Assembly (NCBI GenBank): GCA_025774805.1
Contig: JALGZR010000043.1
Span: forward strand, 1 to 39,965
Direction of reading: 5' to 3'
Length of the DNA: 39,965 nt
Origin: a bacterium
Lineage (GTDB): Bacteria; ARS69
Shown here: one piece after another, positions 14,839 to 22,464 of the stretch
Layout of the letters: every line of letters starts with the position of its first letter
Numbering within the stretch: position 1 is the stretch's first letter
The notes under the pieces: model-generated
The model's input: the letters and a program-made list of their open reading frames with translations, nothing else
Told to the model about the DNA's origin: nothing
Databases searched by the model: none
Made by a program: the position numbers and the translations under genes

Positions 14839-16386
14839 GTGCCGCCCATGCGGGCGGAGGCGGCCCGGGCCGATCCGAGCACCCGCCGACCGCTTCTTCT
14901 CTCGGGCGCGCTCTTCGTCATCTACGCGTTCGGGGTCGGGGTGAAGCTCGCGCACGGGCGCTACACGATGTACGATCAGGGGACCTTCCACAGTTGGCTC
15001 GTGAACGCTTCCCAGGGACGGGGCTTCCTCTCTCCGTTCGAAGGTGGGTCGCACCACTTCCACATCCACTTCTCTCCGTTGCTCTACGCGTTCGTCCCCC
15101 CGTATCTCATCGGGCAGGAGAACACTCCGGTCGTCCTCCTCGTCGGGCTGAAGCTCGCCCTCTACGCGCTGTCCGGAGCGCTCGCATACCTCCTCGGCCG
15201 ATTCCGCCTCCCGGTACGATCGGCGGCACTCCTCGCTCTCTTCTTCGCCTCCGGCCCGATCGTCCTGCACAACGTTCTCGGGGACATCCACGACGTGGAC
15301 GTCGCCCTACCCCTTCTGCTCGCGGCGTGCCTCGCGTCGACGCGCGATCGACCGGGGACGGCCGTCGTCTTCCTCGGGCTCGCGTGTGGGGTGAAGGAGG
15401 AGCTGTTTCTCGTTGCGGCCCTGTTCTGTGTCTACCTCGCACTTCGGACGGGGCGCCGGAGGTGGTACGGAGGGACCGTCCTGTTCGGCGCGGCCTTCGG
15501 GCTCGTCATCGGAGTCGTCATGCCGGCGTTTCCCCCGGGTGGGATGTCCCTGACGCCGCCCCTGTTCGGGGAGCTCGCCGGGGCGCTCGGCTCGCTCGCC
15601 GGGGGAGAGGAGATCACCGGGAGCCTCGGCAGGATCTTCCGGGACGTCTTCGTTCCCCCCTTCTGGAGAAGGAAGCTCGTCGGGCTCGCGGTTCTTTCTC
15701 TCCTGTTTCTCGGCCTCCCGCTCCGGTCGCCTCGAATCCTGATCCCGGTCCTTCCGACGGTCGCCTACCTGTGGCTGAACCAGGGTCGGGACGTCGTGTT
15801 CGATTTCCGCTACCGTTACTGTGTCGTTCTGCTCCCGTTTCTTCTGACGGGATTCACGGAGACCCTGAGCCGACTCCGGCGCCCCGATCGCGTCCTGATC
15901 CCTCTGACGGTCGCCGGACTCGTGCTGGGCCTTTCGGTGCTGCCCCTCGTCTCCTGGAAGCACTTCGGCCCGCTCCGAAACGACGCGTCCTGCCGGGAGC
16001 TGGCCGCGCGCGCTCTCGAAGCGCGGCCTTCCGGACCGATTGCCGTCGACAACCTGACGTGGCAGTACCTCCCGCCCACACCCCGGGTTCGCGATTTCGG
16101 CCGCCATTCCGCCGGAGAGACCGCGCTGCTGAACCTCGAGTACGGTTACCTGAGCTTCTCCGCGGTTCCCGGAGACGCCCGTTCCGTGTTGGGCGAGGTC
16201 TCCGCCGCCGCGCGCTTTCACCTGCACCGGGACGGGGTGCTGGTTCTCTCGAGCGAGGACGCGGTCGCGTCCGAGCTGGGAATGGTCGCCGGTCCCCCTC
16301 CTCCGGCGGTGCTGGCGCGGACGGTCTGGGACCCGCCCGTACCGGGGATCGTGCGGAGAGTGCGGAGCTTCTTGCGGGGTGAGTGA
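14839..16386 (+). CDS. DUF2079-family polytopic membrane protein
   Basis: The product has about 515 residues and roughly ten membrane helices. The N-terminal part carries the family signature: RYTMYDQGTFHSWLVNASQG, then HHFHIHFSPLLYAFVPPYLI, matching the YDLGIFDQ...HFSP pattern of DUF2079 proteins, which are distantly related to membrane glycosyltransferases of the GT-C fold. A conserved GVKEELFLVA stretch follows. The C-terminal 130 residues are soluble. Substrate is unknown. The start is uncertain: GTG at 14839 has GACTGAGGG at good distance, ATG at 14803 would overlap the upstream gene by 19 bp, and ATG at 14848 is also possible. It is probably co-transcribed with 14486-14821. Repeat copy C follows 24 bp after its stop codon. 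Confidence 0.8.
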   Translation: MPPMRAEAARADPSTRRPLLLSGALFVIYAFGVGVKLAHGRYTMYDQGTFHSWLVNASQGRGFLSPFEGGSHHFHIHFSPLLYAFVPPYLIGQENTPVVLLVGLKLALYALSGALAYLLGRFRLPVRSAALLALFFASGPIVLHNVLGDIHDVDVALPLLLAACLASTRDRPGTAVVFLGLACGVKEELFLVAALFCVYLALRTGRRRWYGGTVLFGAAFGLVIGVVMPAFPPGGMSLTPPLFGELAGALGSLAGGEEITGSLGRIFRDVFVPPFWRRKLVGLAVLSLLFLGLPLRSPRILIPVLPTVAYLWLNQGRDVVFDFRYRYCVVLLPFLLTGFTETLSRLRRPDRVLIPLTVAGLVLGLSVLPLVSWKHFGPLRNDASCRELAARALEARPSGPIAVDNLTWQYLPPTPRVRDFGRHSAGETALLNLEYGYLSFSAVPGDARSVLGEVSAAARFHLHRDGVLVLSSEDAVASELGMVAGPPPPAVLARTVWDPPVPGIVRRVRSFLRGE

Positions 16387-16410
16387 GCGGGAGCGATCGC
16401 TCGGTAGAGC

Positions 16411-16475
16411 CCGTGTTTCTCACCGGGCTCGTCGCGGGCCCCGGCCGCGGCGAAGGTGGGGGAGATCCGCCGGTC
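16411..16475. repeat. Dispersed palindromic repeat, copy C (degenerate)
   Basis: The left arm and centre (CCGTGTTTCTCACCGGGCTCGTCGCG...) match copy B closely, but the right arm has decayed to GGTGGGGGAGATCCGC. It occupies the whole gap between the convergent DUF2079 and histidine kinase genes. Confidence 0.65.
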
Positions 16476-17835
16476 AGCCCGTCGGCAGAAAGATCGAGAA
16501 CCTCGCTCCCTTTCCGATCTCGCTTTCGACGGTGAGATCGGCGTTCATCTTCTGGGCCAGGCGCCTCGCGAAGGCGAGCCCCATGCCCATGCCCCTGTGC
16601 TCCCGGGTCTGGGAGCCGTCGCCCTGGCGGAACGACTCGAAGATGTGGGGAAGCGAGTCGGCGGGGATCCCGGGCCCGTCGTCCTCGACGTCGATCCGGA
16701 CCCACTCCCGGTCGTCTCGCCTTGTCGGCTCGACGCGGATGTGAATCACCGACCCGTGGGGGGTGAACTTCACCGCGTTGTCGACGAGGCAGTCGACGAT
16801 CTGGACCAAGCGGTCCCGGTCGAAGATCGAGGGGGGGATCTCCGTCGCCGTCGTGAAGCGGAGCTCGCGCAGATCGGCGGTGATTCCGGGACGGCGCTCC
16901 TCGTAATAGGTGTCGAGAGAGGCTCGCGCGTCGCCGAGCTCGGCGCGGATCTCCAACTCGTCGTCGAGGAGCTTGGAGAAGTCGAGGACGTTCAGGAGCA
17001 TACCACTCAGCTTCTCCGTCTCCTCACGGACGATCCGGAGATGCTCGAACCGCCGGGACTCCTTCGGCTCCCCCGCGATCAGGCTGTCGAGATACGCGAC
17101 CATGATGGTCAGCGGAGTGCGGAGCTCGTGATTCATGTTGTTGAGGAACTCCGACTTCAACCGGTCGAGCTCCTGCAGGTGCTCGTTGGCCTTCCGAAGT
17201 CGCCGGTTGCTCTCCACCATCCGGTTGTACAGGCCCGTGTTCTCGAGGGCGACGCCGAGGAGGTTGATCGAGGTCTGGAGGGTCTCCAGCTCCAAGGGGC
17301 CGAAGTCCTCGCCCCCCACGCGCTTGCCGAGCGCCAAGAGTCCCAGGAACCTCCGGCGGGCGATGACCGGCACGAAGAGGGCGAGACCGTTGCTCTCGGC
17401 GAGCTCCAGACCGGGGATGGTGCGCAGGTCCTTGAGATCGGAGACGAGCACGGGCGCCACGATTCCCCCGGGACGGGCCGTGAGCCAGCGGGTCCAGAGT
17501 GTCCCGATCGCCCGCGCGATGTTCGGATTCAGACCCTGGCCCCTCACGAGCACCGCGTCCTGCCCCGAGCTCTCGGGCAGAATCCAGAGAGCGGCCTTGG
17601 AGCAGCCGAAGTGACCCAGGATGTTGAGGAGCGCGACGTCCGCGATCTCGTAGAGGTCCATGCGGACGTTCAGCTCGTTGCTGAGCTCCTGAAGAGAGAG
17701 AAGACTGCGCTCACGGCGGGCGCCTCGATCCAGGTAGTCGCGGGCGGACATGTCGACCGGGTCGGTCGCGGGCCTTTCCTCCGCCGGACGGGGCGCCGGG
17801 ATTCCCTCCTTGGAACGACGCCGACTCGGGAACAA
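16474..17835 (-). CDS. Soluble GAF-domain sensor histidine kinase
   Basis: The 453-residue protein has no membrane helix. A GAF-like sensor domain covers about residues 45-205 (including GLALFVPVIARRRFLGLLALG). A short coiled coil leads to the dimerisation/phosphoacceptor domain with His236 in NNMNHELRTPL. The ATPase domain keeps every box: N (CLVDNAVKFTP, about 349-359), G1 (VEDDGPGIP), F (IFESFRQG) and G2 (RGMGMGLAFARRL). There is no receiver domain. It is the last gene of the five-gene operon, starting at a TTG 1 nt after the STAS gene stop, with GGAG in the end of that gene. An internal ATG near residue 29 is an alternative start but lacks a ribosome-binding site. Repeat copy C follows at its 3' end. 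Confidence 0.93.
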   Translation of the reverse strand: MFPSRRRSKEGIPAPRPAEERPATDPVDMSARDYLDRGARRERSLLSLQELSNELNVRMDLYEIADVALLNILGHFGCSKAALWILPESSGQDAVLVRGQGLNPNIARAIGTLWTRWLTARPGGIVAPVLVSDLKDLRTIPGLELAESNGLALFVPVIARRRFLGLLALGKRVGGEDFGPLELETLQTSINLLGVALENTGLYNRMVESNRRLRKANEHLQELDRLKSEFLNNMNHELRTPLTIMVAYLDSLIAGEPKESRRFEHLRIVREETEKLSGMLLNVLDFSKLLDDELEIRAELGDARASLDTYYEERRPGITADLRELRFTTATEIPPSIFDRDRLVQIVDCLVDNAVKFTPHGSVIHIRVEPTRRDDREWVRIDVEDDGPGIPADSLPHIFESFRQGDGSQTREHRGMGMGLAFARRLAQKMNADLTVESEIGKGARFSIFLPTG

Positions 17836-17836
17836 G

Positions 17837-18190
17837 TCAGACTCCGAGCGACTGGCGCGCTTCCTCCTCGGAGGAGACGATCGTCAGGAACTGGGTGAGA
17901 TTCAGGAGCTCCAGGACCGAACGGACCGGCTCCGAGAGCGATGCGAGGACGACGCTTCCCCCCGCGTCCTGGTATTCCTCGGTCAGGGCGAGGAGCACGC
18001 CGATTCCGCTCGAGGCGACGAAGGAGATCCCGGACAGGTTCACGACGAGTCGGCGGGTTCCCCGGCTCCGAAGCGTCCGGCAGAGGGCGACGAACGAGGG
18101 CGCGCTCTTCGCGTCGAGGCGTCCGCTCACGCGCAGCAGCCGAGTGTCTCCCCCCGCATCCTCTTCTTCGATGCGAAAATCAGATCCCAT
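17837..18190 (-). CDS. STAS-domain anti-anti-sigma factor homolog
   Basis: The 117-residue product is a single STAS domain of the SpoIIAA/RsbV type, the phosphorylatable antagonist in partner-switching systems. It has RLLRVSGRLDAKSAP near the N-terminus and LVVNLSGISFVASSGIGVLL, with Ser60-Ser61 at the position of the regulatory serine. The Asp that usually precedes these serines is Ala59. Known members bind an RsbW-like kinase when unphosphorylated and are reactivated by a SpoIIE/RsbU-like phosphatase; both activities are encoded by the gene just upstream. The ATG at 18190 follows GGAGGAGGT, a very strong ribosome-binding site, and overlaps the upstream stop codon by 11 bp, implying translational coupling. 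Confidence 0.93.
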   Translation of the reverse strand: MGSDFRIEEEDAGGDTRLLRVSGRLDAKSAPSFVALCRTLRSRGTRRLVVNLSGISFVASSGIGVLLALTEEYQDAGGSVVLASLSEPVRSVLELLNLTQFLTIVSSEEEARQSLGV

Positions 18191-20369
18191 GCCGGACCTC
18201 CTCCGGGGCATTCAGGGTGATCGGGTCGAATTCCATGATCGTGACGTTTCCTTCCGGCGTGGCCGGGTGGTACTCGGCTCGACTCGTGGCCACCCGGATG
18301 ATCTCGAGCCCGAGGCCGCGCTCTCGGCGACGGACCGCGGGCTCCTGGAAATCGACCGAGTGGTCGCGACGGGGCGCGAACGCGACGCCGTGATCGAGCA
18401 ACACGAAACGTCCCCGCAGGCGATGCGGATTCTCGGCGAGGTCTGTCTCCTCCGCGGCATCGGAAGGACTTCCGACCCACCAAAGATCGAACGTCTCGTG
18501 CTCCCGGTAGCCGTAGCCGTGCTCGACGACGTTCGCGCAGAGTTCGTAGAGAGCGCTCTCGAGGACGTGGATCTCGCGCGAGTTGAGGTCCGTGAGCTCG
18601 GGGCAGTCCGGGAAACGGGAGAGAAGACCGTGAAGCGCCTCCTCCCGCGCCGGCAGCCGGACGTGGTATCCGTGCGCGCGGGCCTCCTCCAGCGCGGTCA
18701 GCGGGCGAACCATGGTGTCACCCGACTCCCCGATCCTCCCCGGCCCGCGGCGATCCGCGGCGGTCTCTCCCGCCGCACCGGAGTCGCCGCCGGTCGGGCG
18801 TGCGGACTCCGCGACCGTCTCCGCATCCCGCGCGATCACGAGCAGCGTCTCGTCGTCGAGGGGAGACTGGTCCCCGACCCACTCCCGGATGTCGTGGCGA
18901 ACGGCGTCGAGGATGGCGGCGCCACCCCCGGCCGCGCTTCTCGCCACCGCCCTCTCCAGGCGGCCGAAGCCGAACTGTGTCCGACCCGACGGATCGAACG
19001 CCTCGTTGATTCCGTCGGTGTACTGGAGCACGGCATCCCCCGGCGCGAGCCGGACCTGCTCGTCGCGCAGCGAACGGGCCAGAGCTCCCCCGCGCAGCGC
19101 ACCGATGGGAATGCCCATTGTCCGGTACCACTCCGCCTTGCCGCCGTGCTCCCGGACCACGAGGAGGGGACTGTGGCCCGCCGAGGCGAACACCAGCCGC
19201 CCGTCCTTCGGATCGAGGATGCCGTAAAACATGGTGATGAACGTTCCCGGTCGGAGCGAATCGCGCAGGTCGTTCTCGAGTCGGACCATGAGCGCGCTGG
19301 GCGACAGCGATTCGCCTCGGAACGCCCGCAACAGCGCCGCGAGCATCGACGTCACCAGACACCCCGCGAGTCCCTTTCCGGAGACGTCGGCGATGGTGAG
19401 TCCGATTCTCCCGTCCGGGAGATCGAAGACGTCGTACAGGTCCCCGCCGACCTCCGCCGCGGCGCGGTGCGCGCCCTGGATCACGAACTCGCCCCTTCGG
19501 ACGTACCCCGAGGGAAGCAGTGAGGATTGGATCTCGCGGGCGAGCTCCACTTCCCGGGAGAGGCGCTCCTTCTCGACGCGCTCCTGCTGCGCGACCTGGA
19601 TCCGGTTCGCCATCTCGTTCATGGTCTCGGCGAGCAGGCCGAGCTCGGTGGGGTCGTTCAGTTGCACCGGGGTCTCCAGATCGCCCCGGCCGATCCGCTC
19701 CAGACCCTCCCGCAGCGCGCCGAGCGGCCGCAGGAGCACCGACAGGAAGAGGAAGACGAGGGCGAGGCCGGCTCCCAGAAGCGCTGCGGTCAGCAGGATC
19801 TGCTTTCGCCGCGCGGCCTCGATCACCCCGTCGACGTACTCGCGGCGCATGGCCACGTACGCGGTTCCGATCGCGTTGCGGGATCCGGGCCGAAAGACGG
19901 GTGCCGCGGCGACGATGATCTCGGCGTTCCCGAGGACCCGCTCCCCTCCGACTGCCTCGATGACGTCCGCCTCGGCGACCAGGTCGGCGGGCAGCTCGTG
20001 GGGCTCTCCGATACGCCGGGCATCGGCGTGCCCGCGGATCGCGCCCTCGAGATCGACGACCGTGGAGAACGCCAGCTCTCCGCGGTGCTTCTGGAGCTCC
20101 GACAGAATGGGGGTGAGGGTGAGCTCGGGAAACTCGCTCAGAAGCGCGCCCGCGCTCATGAGCGCGAGATTCCGAGCCTCGAGAACGAGTCGGGCCCGCA
20201 GCTCGTGCGTCAGCGCGGTGCGGGTGTTCCGCTCACCGAAGCCTCCGACGGCGACGACGGTTCCCGCGGTCAGAAGCGCGGCGACCCCGGATACGATCCA
20301 CCGCAGGCGGATCAGCCGGCGTCGGCCGGGAGCTCGGCCGTCGGACGGGGTCGTCCCGGTTCCTTTCAT
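18180..20369 (-). CDS. Membrane SpoIIE/RsbU-type phosphatase fused to an RsbW-type kinase domain
   Basis: This protein has 729 residues. TM1 (about 22-42) and TM2 (about 193-215) enclose a periplasmic sensor domain. A HAMP linker follows (RPLGALREGLERIGRGDLE). The PP2C/SpoIIE phosphatase domain (about 290-520) has intact metal sites: EVGGDLYDVF, IADVSGKG, ASAGHSPLLV, QYTDGINEAFD and DDETLLVIARD. After a linker rich in Gly and Ala comes a GHKL ATPase domain (about 600-720): ALYELCANVVEHGYG (N box), LLDHGVAF and RERGLGLEIIR. This is the architecture in which the phosphatase that activates a STAS protein and the kinase that inactivates it are one polypeptide. The STAS partner follows with an 11-bp overlap. 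The ATG at 20369 follows GAGGGAGGGAG. Confidence 0.92.
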   Translation of the reverse strand: MKGTGTTPSDGRAPGRRRLIRLRWIVSGVAALLTAGTVVAVGGFGERNTRTALTHELRARLVLEARNLALMSAGALLSEFPELTLTPILSELQKHRGELAFSTVVDLEGAIRGHADARRIGEPHELPADLVAEADVIEAVGGERVLGNAEIIVAAAPVFRPGSRNAIGTAYVAMRREYVDGVIEAARRKQILLTAALLGAGLALVFLFLSVLLRPLGALREGLERIGRGDLETPVQLNDPTELGLLAETMNEMANRIQVAQQERVEKERLSREVELAREIQSSLLPSGYVRRGEFVIQGAHRAAAEVGGDLYDVFDLPDGRIGLTIADVSGKGLAGCLVTSMLAALLRAFRGESLSPSALMVRLENDLRDSLRPGTFITMFYGILDPKDGRLVFASAGHSPLLVVREHGGKAEWYRTMGIPIGALRGGALARSLRDEQVRLAPGDAVLQYTDGINEAFDPSGRTQFGFGRLERAVARSAAGGGAAILDAVRHDIREWVGDQSPLDDETLLVIARDAETVAESARPTGGDSGAAGETAADRRGPGRIGESGDTMVRPLTALEEARAHGYHVRLPAREEALHGLLSRFPDCPELTDLNSREIHVLESALYELCANVVEHGYGYREHETFDLWWVGSPSDAAEETDLAENPHRLRGRFVLLDHGVAFAPRRDHSVDFQEPAVRRRERGLGLEIIRVATSRAEYHPATPEGNVTIMEFDPITLNAPEEVRHGI

Positions 20370-20379
20370 CTCCCTCCCT

Positions 20380-22464
20380 CTACGATCCCGAGCCGAGGAT
20401 CTCCTGGGTGCGGGCGCGCTGCTCACGGGCGCGGGCCAGGTAACCCAGGGTCCTCTCGTCCTGGGGGTCGACCTCGAGCGCCTTTTCCCAGAGGCGGATG
20501 GCGTCGTCCAGGCCACCCCGGGAGAACGTCTCGAGACCGCGCAGCAGGTACTCGCGCTTCAGGTAGTCGGCAACGTTCTGGTAGTCGGGATCCGCGAGCC
20601 AGACGAGCTCCCAGTAGCGCAGCGCGTCCGCCCCCCGGTTCTCCTGCATCGCCTCCATGCCCCTCCGGTAGAGGTCCTCGATCTCCTTGCGCTTCTTGCG
20701 GGACAGTTGGGGAGGCTTCGGAACGGGGGGCCCGGGGACGGTCGGCTTCGGCGCGGACGCCAGTCCCGCCCCCGACTTCGACGCGTCGGCCCGGGCGCGA
20801 GCCGCGGCCGCGGCGGCGGCCGCCTGCTGCTGTTCCGCCCGGTGCAGGCGTGCGATCAGCCCGGCCAGCTCGGGCGCGTTCGCGTCCAGGGCCTGCACGC
20901 GACCCAGCGCCTCTTCGGCATCGGGGAGCAGTCCCCTCTCGATCGAGCGGCGGGCCTGCGCGAGAAACGAGGAGACACGCAGCGCGATGGCGCTCTCCGT
21001 GCGCGCGAGCATCGCCCGCGCTTCCGCGTCGCCGGGAACGAGCTCGAGGATGTCCCGCAGGCGGCTTCGCGCCATCAGGAGATCGTCCCCGGCGAACGCG
21101 TCGAGCGCCTCGGCGAAGAGCTCCCCCACGAGCGTGGTCCGCTCGGCCCGACGATCGCTCTCCTCCCGGCAGCGGGCGAGATCCGCCGCCGCCTCCGGGT
21201 GCCCGGGCGCGAGTCCGAGGACCCGCCCGTAGAGGATCGCCGCTCCCGCGTAGTCCTCGTCGCCCTCCACGAGACGGGCCTTCGCGTGGAGCCCTCGCAC
21301 CTGGAGCTCTGCTGCCCGGGGATCCTCGGGCGCCACCGCCGCCAGCGCCGCCGCCGCGTCGAGCGCCTCGTCGATCCGCTCCTCCACGAGAAGCCGCTCG
21401 GTGCGGGCGACGAGCTCTTCGGCCTGCTCCTCCTGGCGGCGACGGAAGCTCTCGGCGAGACGGCGACGGAACGCCTCCTCCTCCGCCTGCGCCGCCGCGA
21501 GACGAGCCTCCTCGACCGTCGGCCCGAACGCGAACGAGGCGCCGAAGCGATGGACGGGGTCGAGCTCGTTGTCCTCGAACACGTAGTCGAACGCGACCCC
21601 GTGCCACCGGAGACCGGCACCGGCGGTGAGGCTCTCACCGTTCCAGCCCCCGCGCAGAGCGATCACCGGGTGGGGACGCGCCTCGATGCCCGCGTGGAGA
21701 TTCGCGTCGGAGTCCTTCGTCTTCTCGATGTCGAGGGCGCCGAGAACCGTTCCGAACCGGTGCACGGGATGCTCGTAGGCGAGCCCCGCGCGCAGGGCGG
21801 AGGGGTCGGCGACGCTCTCCCGGTCGAGCTTGAGCGAGGGCTCGAGGACGTTGCGCAGGGCGATCCCGACGGAGATCCGGCGCGCCCAGACCTCCTCGCG
21901 GCCCAGCGCGATCGCCGGCCGCGCCTGCACCCCGAGATCGAGACCGACACCCATACCGTCGTACCCGGCGATGCTCTGACGCTGCAACTTGACCGAGCCG
22001 CCGAGCGTCCACGCGTCCGCCACACTCCGGCCGTAGGCGACGGTGAGCTCGGTCTCCGAGTCGTCGAACTCGCCGAGGAGGACGTTCCGATCGTCCCGAC
22101 GCTCGATCTCGTCGACCGCGAAGCGACGGAACACGAGCGCCCCCGTTCCCCAGCGCCAGCTCGGCCAGGCGAACGACGCGTACTGCTCTCCGATGTCCAG
22201 TCCGTAGAGGCTGGCGTGGCTCGCCTGGAACTCCGGGCGGGAAAGTCGTCCGAGGCCGGCCGGATTCCAGATCGGCCCGCTCGCGTCGTCGGCGATCGCG
22301 GCGTAGGCTCCCCCCAGCGCGAGGGCGCGATTGCCCGCTCCGTACGCGAACGTGGAGCGGGCGCCGCCGTCCTCGGAGGCGGAGGCGGGCGCCGCCGAAA
22401 GGAGACCGGCGAGGGTGAGCGCGATGCCCCATCTGCAAGCTGGGGTCGGGTGGATCCGTCTCAT
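20380..22464 (-). CDS. PorV-type outer-membrane barrel fused to a C-terminal TPR domain
   Basis: The product has 694 residues. A signal peptide (about 1-29, ending PASASE) leads into the PorV/PorQ signature: GAGNRALALGGAYAAIADDASGPIWNPAGLGRLS. Barrel strands extend to about residue 315. From about 320 to the C-terminus the chain is helical: a long charged segment (FRRRLAESFRRRQEEQAEELV), several tetratricopeptide-like repeats, an Ala- and Pro-rich linker around 565-600, and a final pair of TPRs (YRRGMEAMQENRGADALRYWE; DDAIRLWEKALEVDPQDERTL). The second PorV gene in the window has no such extension. The ATG at 22464 overlaps the giant gene's stop as ATGA, so translation is coupled. It likely exports or tethers that giant protein; this is inferred from family and linkage. 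Confidence 0.88.
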   Translation of the reverse strand: MRRIHPTPACRWGIALTLAGLLSAAPASASEDGGARSTFAYGAGNRALALGGAYAAIADDASGPIWNPAGLGRLSRPEFQASHASLYGLDIGEQYASFAWPSWRWGTGALVFRRFAVDEIERRDDRNVLLGEFDDSETELTVAYGRSVADAWTLGGSVKLQRQSIAGYDGMGVGLDLGVQARPAIALGREEVWARRISVGIALRNVLEPSLKLDRESVADPSALRAGLAYEHPVHRFGTVLGALDIEKTKDSDANLHAGIEARPHPVIALRGGWNGESLTAGAGLRWHGVAFDYVFEDNELDPVHRFGASFAFGPTVEEARLAAAQAEEEAFRRRLAESFRRRQEEQAEELVARTERLLVEERIDEALDAAAALAAVAPEDPRAAELQVRGLHAKARLVEGDEDYAGAAILYGRVLGLAPGHPEAAADLARCREESDRRAERTTLVGELFAEALDAFAGDDLLMARSRLRDILELVPGDAEARAMLARTESAIALRVSSFLAQARRSIERGLLPDAEEALGRVQALDANAPELAGLIARLHRAEQQQAAAAAAAARARADASKSGAGLASAPKPTVPGPPVPKPPQLSRKKRKEIEDLYRRGMEAMQENRGADALRYWELVWLADPDYQNVADYLKREYLLRGLETFSRGGLDDAIRLWEKALEVDPQDERTLGYLARAREQRARTQEILGSGS

